DNA of 64,000 nt from Prorocentrum cordatum (Eukaryota > Sar > Dinophyceae > Prorocentrales > Prorocentraceae). Positions 1 through 10,900 of the stretch are shown here, one piece after another (position 1 is the stretch's first letter; every line of letters starts with the position of its first letter). The translations under genes were made by a program, and so were the position numbers. Under the pieces are notes generated by a model. The model made no database searches. It saw nothing but the letters and a program-made list of their open reading frames with translations, and was not told where the DNA came from. The DNA lies in NCBI GenBank assembly GCA_963575745.1, contig CAUYUJ010000670.1:582379-646378 (forward strand), given 5' to 3'.

Positions 1-489
1 CCTGGCCCCAAGTTCGCCGACAGCACACGATCCGTGCTGTCAGAAAGCCGCGATCGCTAAAGGTTGAACAGTCCACGCAGTGTCAGAAACAACAACAGCG
101 CACCACAGGTCGTCACGACGCACGACGCCCACATGCTGTATATCCAGACCTCCAATCACCTAAATGTTGGAAACGTGGTGACGATAGTTGTGCTGGTTTC
201 GACATCTGGAGGTCCGTTTGGGGCCCCAGGACCGCCAACAAATAATCTGGGATGCAAAACCGGTGTTGGACGCAAGCGCCGAATTCGTTACCACCCGAGC
301 CTGCCGCAGATCCTCTCTTCGCTCTCCTCGTCCCTGCCCTCCCCAGATATTCGCGGTCGTGATTTGTTCACAACGTGGCTCCCCAGAGGTCTGGACACCT
401 TCCTTGGGACCAGCTTCACATCCTCAGACGTTTTCTGGCAGCCCAGGGGCCCTCCGTCGTGATCACACTTCGTGACGCGAGGATGTCAG
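1..489. other. intron or upstream sequence, no gene seen
   Basis: The stretch precedes the first visible exon and ends in its acceptor. Several overlapping frames are open because of GC content, but none has coding-like codon bias or a recognisable product. The missing N-terminal exons are presumably further upstream. Confidence 0.4.
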
Positions 490-646
490 GGGCCCCCCGC
501 TCGAGGACCAGAAGGGCCAGCGCGCCGCCGCGCCCGCGCCGGCCGTGCGCCTCAGCGACGACGCCCGCCTGGCCGCGCTGGAGGCACTGCAGCGGCACCG
601 CGCCTACGGCTCGATGCCGGGCAACTTCCAGCGGCAGTGGCAGCAG
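490..646 (+). CDS. MYBBP1A: MYBBP1A-like exon A (first in window)
   Basis: One leftover base plus 52 codons, including 'LSDDARLAALEALQRHRAYG' and ending at WQQ. The acceptor is gatgtcAG at 488-489. The donor is CAG|GC, phase 0. Third codon positions are strongly G/C, unlike the flanking T/C-rich intron that starts just after it (about 648-720, CTCCTC-rich). Its exact place in the family alignment is unclear, so it is the least certain exon together with the next one. Confidence 0.55.
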
Positions 647-3600
647 GCGCACTCCTCCACCTCGCCTCCTGCCTCCCTCCTCCCTCCTCCTCGCTCCTCC
701 TCCCTGCTCCTCATCGCTCCATGACGTCTCCCTGCTGGACCCCCAGACGTGTTTTTAGGGCGGCCGGTCGTTTCGCCTGAGACTTCCTCACCCTTCATGA
801 CCCTGAGGCTTGAAACTTGCAACACTTTCAAGAATGGAGGGTGGGTGGTTTCCAAAATCTGGCTCTCGCCTCAGCGCCGCGCACATTCGTCGTACAAGTG
901 TGCAGCAGTTCCAAGGATAGGAGGCGGGTGGTTTTCAAGAGGGGGCTCTTGCTTTAGTGCGGCGCACATTCGCTTTATAATCTTGCAACAGACTCAAGCA
1001 TGGAGGACGGCTCCTTTTCAAAGTGTGGTTCTCTGTTTAGCGCCGCCGCATTCGTCTTACATGTTCGCAGCCGTTTGATTAAGGAGTCGTGGGGGTGAAG
1101 TCCTAACTATGGTGTCCTGCCGCGGTTTAGGAATGTCAAGACGCAATTCCCACTTTGATTCTCGGTGTTGAGGTCCCAGGCATGGCGTTCTGGCACGATT
1201 CGTCTTTGTCAGGACGCAAAGCTTCCGTTGAGTTGCCGCGTTGAAGTTCCTGGGAAGGTGCTTTGACGCGATTGAGGATTCGTTTGACGCGGTTGAGGAT
1301 TCTTAGACACCTGCTTGTCAATGGGGCATTTCCAACACTGGAAACAATTTCTTGTAGGGACCTGCGAATAGAGAGAGCTCGACGGGAGGATTTGCTGCAA
1401 TCGTGGATGCGCCTGGGGTTTACACTGGCCCTCTCCCCCTTCGCCTCCTTCCCCCCCCCCTCCGTGAGCAGGGGAGGGAGGAGTCCTTCCCTCGCTCCTC
1501 TTTCCTTTCCTCTCCTCTTTCCCAAGGTTTCCGCCTCTCTCGTGGGCTCTCTCGGTGGTCTTCCGGGCCTCGGGGCACCCTCCATCGGGTGCGCCTCGTC
1601 GAGAGAGGATCCCGCGGGCGCTCGGATCGTCCTGAGCGGTTGTTGGAGGCCCGAGTTCTGGCCCGAAAGCCTCGCTGGTGGACAGAACCCCCTACAGTGA
1701 CACGTCGATTAGTGAACTGTTCGTTTTCGGTTTTCGAGAGGGCGCCGTGGCCATCATTTTCCAGGCTTGCGCACGCCAGGTTTGGGCCCAAAGTCGTTTT
1801 CACTAAACCACGTTTTACTAAAGGGAGGTCTGTCCATCCCCGAAAGCCGCCGATCCCCCCTCGAGGGCACGGAGGCGGCAGCGGCAGTAGAGTCAACATT
1901 AGGAGAGTGGGAGGATGGAAGAACAGATGAAGAAACAGCACAAGCCTCCGCAAGCTCGAGTTTACGCTGCCGGTGATTTCTGAGAGACGCTGATACAAGG
2001 TTTGCTTTGGGCACTGGAGGACCTCTGGTTCTCGGGCCGCCCCGTGGATCTGGGTCGAGGAGCCTGTTCGTGGCCGAGGCTCGCGGTGGCCAGCAACAGA
2101 AACCTCGTTCCCCAGGTGATGTTCCTCATGGTCGCACTGACTGCAGCGGCAGCAGCAGCAGCAGCAGCAGCAGCGGCAAGGGCAGTAGCATTGGCGATTG
2201 TGGCAGCAGGCGTCGTAATGAAGGAACGGGGCCCTGAGGGAACCGTGCCTTTATTTCATTGCTTCCGCCCCCCAGGCCCTCCCCATGCATTCAGAAGTGG
2301 GCTCCAGAGCTGGTCCCAGCCAGGACCCGTTTCCCTCAGGAACCGTTTCCAGAGTTCCCGTGCATTCTTCGGCTCACGACAGAGTCCCAAGAAGTCCCGA
2401 GCGGTTCCCCAGGGCTGGCTGCTCGCCCTGGGGTGGTTTCACGGTGCCGGGGCCCGGCGAAGGCACCCTGAGGCCGAAAGCCGACGACGCTGGAGATTTT
2501 CCGCCTGGATTCCTGTTCCGGGCTTGTGATGTCTGGGCTCCCGTTGTGACAACGGCAGGCGCTGCTTGCCCCGCTGGCGCCGCCAGGGGTCCGCCAGCGC
2601 TGCGCGGCGCTGCTGGCCACGAGCGTCGGCGCGGGCGTGCAGGACCGGGGGGGCGCCCGCTGGCCACGCCTGCATACCAGCCGTGGCGGCCAGGCCCGTC
2701 CTGGGAGCAGGACATTCGCCCTGCCGTGCGCCGCTTTCGGCCTCCCGGGGCCCTCCCCGGGGCCCCGGGACCGTGCAACAAAAGAAGTCGAGACGAGGCT
2801 CTGGCCCTGGGGGCAGTAGGGTGTGCCAGTTCCCCGAGCGCCCCCAGGGACCCCCCCGTTCGAAGTGTTCGTTCGGGGGCCTTGTCGGGTGCCTTCCGCA
2901 TGTGTTTCTTCACTTTTTCGGGGCTCCCAGCCGCCAAGCTCCCTGGGGGGAAGTCACTTCACAAAACAGTAAGTTGATTTTTGTATGTTTTTCTGTTGTT
3001 TTCCAGCCACCCCAGGCTACGGGGGGGCAAACCCCAACACGAGAAAACAAGTTGTTGTTCCTTCCACGGTTTTGAAAGGACAGACAACATTCGGAGGTTT
3101 CCTTTGAATTGTTCGACGGTTTTTTTGCGGGGTTTCTCCGGCAACTCAGGGAGGACCCTTCCAAAACAACCCGTGCGAGCGCGAGCTTTTTCGGAGGGTT
3201 CCCCCCCCCCTGGAGCTTTGGGTGGCCAGAAAGCATGGGAAACAAACGCATAAAATCACGCGTTTCGTGGCCCCGTATACGGAGCTCCACGAAAAGTCCC
3301 AGCGGCAGGGCCCGCATGGCGTGCCCGCGCCTAAGGGCCTCCACCGAAGGCCCCAGCGGCAGGGTTCGCATGGCGCACCCGCGCGCGACTCTGCACCCCC
3401 CTTACACGCTTCGTCGTCCCATTGGGAGCTCGACCGAAGGCCCCAGCGGCAGGGCTCGCATGGCGCACCCGCGCCCGATCCGGCTCACCCCTCACACTGC
3501 TCGTGGCCCCGAAGGGGGCTCCACCGAAGGCCCCAGCGGCAGGGTCCGCATGGCGCACCCGCAGTCAATTCTGCACACGTCTCACACGTTTCGCGGCCCC

Positions 3601-4927
3601 GAAGGGACGTCCACCGAAGGCCCCAGCGGCAGGGCCCGCATGGCGCACCCACATCCGATGCGGCACACCTCTCACACGTTTCGTGGCCCCACAGGGGGCC
3701 CCACCGAATGCCCCAGCGGCAGGGCCCGCATGGCGTACCCGCGCCCGATCCTGCAGGCAACTGCTAGTTTCGCCGACGGCTGGTTTCGCCCGGCTGGTTT
3801 CGCCCGACTGGTTTCGTCCGGCTGGTTTCGCCGCCCGGCGAAACCAGTTGCCGTCGGCGAAACCAGCTCCGTCGACGAAACCAGCCGCCGTCGGCGAAAC
3901 CAGCTGCCGTCGGCAAAACTGCTAGATCCGACCCGCCCGCCAGGGTCCGCCCGGCCGCCTTGACCCGCCCGTTAGGGTTCGCGCGTGTTCGGACGAGCGC
4001 GCCCCACACTTGAATGTCCCGCCCGCCCGACCCGACCCGCTCGTCAAGGTCCGCCCGCCAGACCCGGCCTGACCCGCCCGCTAGGGTCCGCCCGCCCGAC
4101 CCGACCCGCCCGCTAGGGTTCGCGCGTGTTCGGACGAGCGGGCCTTTTTTTAAATGTCCTGCCCGCCCGACCCGACCCGCCTGTCAGGGTCCGCCCGCCC
4201 GACCCGACCCGACCCGCCCGTCAGGGTCCACCCGCCCGGCCCCACCCGACCCGACCCGCTAGGGTCCGCCCGCCCGACCCGACCCGCCCGATGGGGTTCG
4301 CGCGTGCTCATTCGAGCATGCCCCACATTTTACCCGCCCGATCCGACCCGCCTGTTAGGACCCGCCCGCCCGACCCGACCCGACCCGCCCGCCAAGTTCC
4401 GTCCGCCCGACCCGACCCGCCCGTTACGGTTCGCGCGTGCTTGGTCGAGCGCGCCCCCACACTTTTATGTCTCGCCCGCCCGACCCGACCCGCTCGTCAG
4501 GGTCCGCCCGCCCGACCCGACCCGCCCGCCAGGGCCCGGCCGACCCGACCCGCCCGTCAGGGTTCGCGCGTGTTCGGACGAGCGCGCCCCACACTTTAAT
4601 GTCTCGCCCGCCCGACCCGACCCGCCCGTCAAGGTCAGCCCGCCCCGACCGACCCGCCCGTTAGGGTCCGCCTGGCCGACCCGACCCGCCCGTCAAGGTC
4701 AGCCCGCCCGACCCGACCCGACCCGCCCGTTAGGGTCCGCCTGGCCGACCCGACCTGCCCGTAAGGGTTCGCGCGTGCTCGGACGAGCGCGCCCTACACT
4801 TTAATGTCCCGCCCGACCCGACCCGACCCGCTCGTCAAGGTCCGCCCGCCCGACCCGACCCGCCCGTTAGGGTCCGCCCGACCTGACCCGCCCGCTCAGG
4901 TCCGACGCCCGACGACGACGACGACGA

Positions 4928-4960
<33 letters not shown>

Positions 4961-7900
4961 CGGCAAAACCAGCGCCAGCGAAATCAGCGCCGGCGAAACC
5001 AGCCGCCGGCGAAACCAGCCGCCGCGCGAAACCAGCGGGGCGAAACCAGCGCCGGCGAAACTAGCGCCAGCGAAACCAGCCGTGAGCGAAGCCAGCGCCG
5101 GCGAAGCCAGCTCACGCCATTTGCACACCCCGACGTTCCGTGGCCCCATGAAGAGCCCCACCGAAGGCCCCAGCGGCAGTGTCCGCCTGGGGTGCCCGCA
5201 CCCGATTCAGCACACGTCTCACACGTTTCGCGGCCCCGAAGGGAGCTCCACCGAAGGCCCCGGCGGCAGGGCCCGCATGGCGCACCCGCGCTCAATTCGG
5301 CACACCTACGACGTTTCGCGGCTCCGAAGGGAGCTCCAGGGTCTGCATGGCGCACCCAGATTTTCATTCCGCCCAACCCCCACACGTGCCGAGGCCCCTT
5401 AGGGAATGTCCACCGAAGGTGCCAGCGGCAGGGTCCGCATGGCGTACCCGCATCTGATGGCTCACCCCTCACACGTGCCTTGGCCCCATCGGGAGCTCCA
5501 TCCAAGGCCCGAATGGCAGGGACCGCAGGGCGCAGCTGCTCTATGTCGGCACAGCCCACACTGCTTCCCCTGCTTCTTCTCACTTTTCTCGTGGTACCTG
5601 CAGCGTTACATGGTTGGGCCTTTCACCGGGATAATGTTTCTGGGGGGTCTCAGAAGTTGTATTCCGTTTAAGTGTGGGGCCCCAGATCGCCCATAAAAAA
5701 ACCAAATTCCCGCCCCTGGGCTCCAGGGGGAAAAACCTTAGAATTTAAAGCCGTTCTGTATTATCAGTTTTTTCATGCGTTTCCTGGGGGGGTCCAGGGA
5801 ACTCCCACATCGGCCCCCCTGGGGGAATTCCCCAGGGTTCCAGGTCCCGTTCGATTCAGGACGCGATTCTTTCATGTTGTGAGCGCCTTGGCGCGAAACA
5901 GACAAGTACGCGCAATGGGCTTCACATGGGACGCCGACAGGACGCATTATTGCGCGAGGGTCCTGCGTTGAAGGTCAGAGGCCTCTTGGATGGCTATTGG
6001 GATCTCCTGGGAGGCATCTCGGAAGCCTCTTGGAAGCTTTGGGTTGTCTTGGCGCCTCTCGGGAGTCTCTCGGGCTCTCAGGACCTCTTCTGGGCCTCTT
6101 GGGGGCCCCCTGGAGCTTCTTCGGGGCGGTCTAGGGGGTCATCTTGGGGCGGTGGGCTCGAAATATCAGTTCATGCTCTCCCTCTTTGGCCAATCTTGAG
6201 ACCTTCTTGGCCGGCCTTTGGGGCCTCTTGGCTGTCTTGGAGCTCTCTTGAGCCGTCTTGGGGCTCTCTTGGACCATCTTGCGGCCTTCTTGTGGGCCTC
6301 TTGGGACAGTGGTCCTCTTGGGCCGTCTTGGGCCGTCGGAAGCCCAGAGAGGCGAGAACGCTAAATTCCGTTAAGAATTTATGTGTGGTTGCCTCTTGGG
6401 GCCTTCCCCGGCGAGTCTCTCGGAGCCCTTTTGAGCCCTCTTGGAGCGTTTTGGGAACCTCTTGGGCCGCCTTGGGGCTATCTTGGGCGTCTTTGGGCGC
6501 TCTTGGGCCGTCTTGGGGCGCCCTTAAGCCGTCTGGGATGCTCATTGTTTTTGTGGATCCCGGGGGAGGTTTCAGTGTCCTGAGAGCTCACGCGACACAT
6601 CTCAGGAAACCCAAAGAATTTTCAGAAGCGCCCGGGGAGGCAGGGCCCTTACGAATGCCCTGGTGCATTAACTTTGAAAGTGCGAGCCTTGGGGCACTCC
6701 ACTTCATGCTGAAGGCACGCTGGCGGATATTAATGTGGCGGGGTGCGTGCCCATTGTTGAGCCCCCGAATGGTTAAGGGCCTGGCCAAGGTCGGTGTGTG
6801 TGCGTGTGCGTACTCAGCGTCCTCCTGAGGAAGCGGGGGCCCCGGACATACGCCTGTGGCCCACGCAGCTGGAGGCTCTGGCGCTGCACAGCAAGGCTCG
6901 GCCGACTGGCTAATTAGTTGGAAGGAGGGGGCCGGGAGAATAATTGATCCGATCGTTGGTGCATGTTTTTGATGCTGGCTTGCGATGTGCCTGCCCGCTT
7001 CCTTTTGCAGAGGCTTCGGACGAGGTGATCGTTGCCAGCATGTGCCGGCTGCTCACCGCCGGGTACTTCGAGCCCGAGGAGAGCGCGCCCGAGGACGCGG
7101 CCTTCTCGCTCAAGGCCTTCATGTCCGCCAGGAAGCTCGCTGCGCAGTCGCCAGGGGAGGACATGCTGGTGCCGGCCGGCCTCAAGGGTGCCAGCGCCAG
7201 CGCCGACGGCCGGAAGCATTGGCGGTCGCGACCATGACAAAAAAGTGACCTCGAGGGAAGGGGGTCCCTTTGAGTGCATCGCTGCTGTGGGCCTCCCGTG
7301 CTCGTGCCCAGGAGCCAACGGCTCCATTGAGAAGCTTCCCTCAGAGACCCCGTCCGCCCATGCATCAGGTTGAAGCTGTGGTCTTCGCTGGTGGGGCTCG
7401 TCAAGAGGCCCTCGCCCGAGATGGCGGAGAAGATCCTGGCCGGCTCCAGCTGCGCCGGAGCCGACGCGGACCAGGGCGACGAGGATCGCAGGCGATTTTT
7501 CTCCCCCAATCCCCGACTCTTCGACGAAAAATGGGACCACTCAGAAAAGGAGGGAAACCTTGGGATACACCCCCGGGGTGCTATTCGGACGCACCCCTAC
7601 CGAGGATGGACGCCCCCCCCTCGTATATCCCAGAGTTGGTCCCTAAATTTTTGGTCCATTCGAAAACGCTACGAAGCCTGGGATAAGGGTCGACATATCC
7701 CCTGTTAGAGGACCCCAGCGCCGGCACTGCGGGCCAGGCGGTCCGGACGTACGCGTTCAACGGCTGCCTCGGCGACGGGAGCCTGCTGCTGTCGAGGCTG
7801 CACCAGTGGTGGGACCACATGGGGGAGCAGAGCGTGTGCACCGGCGCCCTCCTCCGCGGGCGGGAAGCCTGCCCCTTAGGCGATGCTTAAGAAAACCTCA

Positions 7901-10900
7901 GTTTTCGTCCAGAGTCTCGATTATTCTTAACTTTTCAATATAAATCCCAAGATTTTGATAGAAGTTCTGGGTTTTATTCCATTTCTGAGACTATGAATTT
8001 CTTAACCCATGATTTCTTAAGCATTTCGCAGGGTGTACCCATGTCCGCGGCCTGGCGGTCTGCACTCGGCCGCGGCCCTGTGAATACGCGGCTGCCTTAC
8101 AGGCAGCCGTGTCTGCACAGGGCCGCGCGCGTAGTTGATGATTTGCAGGATGGGGTATCCATGGGATCGCGCCTCGTTGTCCAGCTCGCGAGGGCATGGA
8201 TATGGACATGCCCGTCGTCCCTGACCTCCCTGCTGTTTGGCCCCTCCGGGTGCTTCCCTACAATTGCACATTGCAAATATCACCCTCCTCTTTCCCCTGA
8301 CGTTGTCTGGAAGATGTTCGGCCCTCTCCGCGTATTGTCTTTCACCGATAGGATGTCAAACGTTGTTTCTTTTTTACGCGTTTCGTCAATCCGATTGCGT
8401 CGATGAGTCAAGATGGTGCTCCCGCTGCAGTGCGGGCCTCATTTTCAGATTGGCGGCTTGCTCCCGTCAGTCAGAATAGCGTTCTCGCCACAGCGCGGGC
8501 CACTTTCATCGTTTCATCGTCGTCGCCCCCCCTCATTGTCCTCGTGTGCCTCCCGCTCCTTCCACTCCAGCTCCTGCTGCTGCTGTTCATCCTCGTCCTC
8601 CTCATTCCTCAGCCTCCTCCTTTTCCTCCTACTCATCCTTCTGTTTCCAGTCGCACGTAACAAGATGAGACTCTTTTTGGAGTCCCAGGTCCATTGTGAC
8701 ACTCGTCGGCGGATGGGCAAACAACAGCGCAAATCAGAACGGATGGGTGGGAGGGGTAGGATGTCAGATGGCCCGAGCGCGCCTAGCTTGTCCGACCCCG
8801 TCGCCCCGCCCCTTCCCGCCCGCCGTTGGGTTAGGTGGCAGGTGCATCCTGCCCTGTTCCCCGCGCATAGTGGAGAACGGCCCTGATGAGGCCAGTACCG
8901 CCCCCGCTGACGGCTCTGGGAAGCCGCCTTCGAAGAAGAGGAAGAAGGGTGCCGGCGCCAGCGCCGCGCTGCGGTGCATCGCGCCCCTCAGCGAGGAGGA
9001 CCTCGGCCTGCGCAAGCAGTGCGTGGACCTCTGCAATCGTCTCCTGGCAGAGCCCGAGGTGTCAGAGGGCGGCATGACGGTGCGGCAGCGCAACGCCCTC
9101 TGCAGTCTGTTGCTCGCCCTGGCGCTCGTGCTGCTGGACGCGGACGACCAGGAAGACCGCGATGCGCTGAGGGCGCAGATCAACGAGGTTCTCCCCGTCG
9201 TGTCTGGTCTCCCAGCCGAGGCCCCCGCGGACGCTCCCGCGAAGAGGCGTGCTAAAGTGCAGAAGCAGCGGCAGGAGGCTCTTGCGGCGGTGCCCCGAGT
9301 GGCGGCTGAGCTCTTCACGAACAGCGGAGGTTTGATGAAGGAGCCAGGGCAGGGAAATGGCGGGCGCACATGCTTGTTCGGTGCATGTCTTCGGAGACGG
9401 TGCGGTCCTTGAAGAAAGATGGCGGCCCCAAGTGGCAACGCACATGCCACGACAATAACCACACACAGCGCGCACAGACCCGGCAGAGGCCTCCGGCCCA
9501 TCGGGTGAGGCGCCACCCTCACGAGGGTCGGCTTTTTTCTAAATGAGGGAGCGCCAGTGGGATTCAGACCTGGCAGGGGCTTGCGGTCAGTCGAGGAAGA
9601 CGCCATCTTCGTGAAAGACGCAATGTTTCGAGGGCCAGGACTCCCAGGGCGCAATCGGCAGCACCAGCAAGCAGCAATAGCAAGAATAGCAGCGGCAACA
9701 GCAACATCATAACTTCAGCAGTAACAGCAGCAACAAATATAAGAACAACAACAGGCAAGAGCAACAGCAGCTCGTATACCAGAAACCCAGCCCCGGGATC
9801 CCCAGGGCCGCCGACCACAAGGGGCCGCCAGAGAGAAGTAAGTAGAGCCCCCCGCCCTCATGGCCTCCCTGGAGCGTCCCCGGATTGCCACAGGAGGCTC
9901 CCTGAACTCCGAAGAAGCTCCAAGACGGTCCAAGATGGTCTAAGGGACGGGCCAAGAGCACCACGAGGCCCCCAAAATGGACTCAAGACGGCCCAAGATG
10001 CCCCCAAGACGGCCAAGGAAGGTATCAAGAGGGCCCCAAGAGAGTCGGGTCGGGCGAAAGGGGGGGATTGGGAAAGGGGGGGTTACGAAATTTGCTGCAT
10101 GCAGCTGGTCTCGGCCTCACCGAGGGGCCCATTCCTCGATACATAGCCGCCTCCGGCGCCGGGAGGCGCCGGGAAAATCAGCTACGTGAGCTGATTCTCA
10201 AACCCCCCCTTTGCTATCCCCCCCTTTCGCCCGACCCGAGAGAGCTCCGAGACCTAGCACTCCTTGTTCTTTTTCCGTTTTCAAAGGGTGCTGGCGATCT
10301 CGCCCTCTCCGGCTTCCGACCACCCAGGCTGGCCCAAGGAGCTCCCAAGGTCGCCCCAGCACGGCTCAAGAGGCCCCCAGGTCGGCCCCAGGGCGGCGCA
10401 AGAGGGCACCACGATTGCCCATGAGGTTCCACAATAGGGACCAAGACACTGCAAGATGACCCCAAGGGGGGATCACGAGGAGGACAGCAAAGGGCTTCGA
10501 GGGCCTCACCCCGAAGGATTGCACCCCAAGACCCCCAGCACGCCGCCATCATGCGCCGCCTACGAGGCCCCACGATGCTCCAACAATTTCTCCCAAAGGG
10601 GTATCCGAGAGGCCTCCCGAGAGACCCCAAGAGACCTCTAATCCGCCTCTCGTCCGCAACCCTGGCACGGCGGCCGGATGGGTTCCGCCACTGCCCATGA
10701 GGCCCCCAAGACGGCCCCACAATTGCCCCAAGAGATTCCCAAGAAAGACCAGGGGACCATCCATAGTTACCTTTCCAGCATGCGTTCAATAGGTTCCAAG
10801 ACGACCCGAGTACAGTTGGAGGTGGAGAGACAGGCGGAAAACCGACCCTCCAGCATGGCCCCCAAGAGGGCTTGAAGAGGCCCAATCAAAGCTCCGCAGT

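Larger units (their letters stand above)
647..2558. other. intron 1 of the MYBBP1A-like gene
   Basis: Inferred 1912-bp GC-AG intron. It holds a CTCCTC-rich tract (648-720), a degenerate ~83-bp tandem repeat (815-1075), a 20-bp direct repeat around 1264-1300 (ttgacgcg.ttgaggattc), polypyrimidine runs (1430-1530) and a CAG/GCA tract (2140-2180). I see no further exon. Confidence 0.5.
2643..6829. other. intron 2 of the MYBBP1A-like gene (4.2 kb)
   Basis: Inferred GA-AG intron with two nested satellites and a CTTGGG block (separate entries). Positions 2643-3269, 5546-5965 and 6546-6829 contain nothing I recognise: no exon-like codon bias and no RNA gene. Confidence 0.5.

Noticed and set aside
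3109-3963. 284-codon frame with a 30-residue repeat (STEGPSGRARMAHP), which might suggest a repeat protein
   Set aside because: The 90-bp satellite is open in several frames and on both strands; no bias towards one frame and no plausible start or end.
4014-4804. Pro/Arg-rich frames in the CCCGACCCG array
   Set aside because: Product of a short satellite unit; frames on both sides of the unit are equivalent.
3926-4907. GTTAGGG/GTCAGGG strings as interstitial telomere repeats
   Set aside because: They occur once per satellite unit, never in tandem as TTTAGGG, and are part of the CCCGTTAGGGTCCG unit.
3270-5545. CRISPR-like array from regularly spaced repeats
   Set aside because: The whole unit is repeated, without unique equal-length spacers, in a eukaryotic context with no cas genes.
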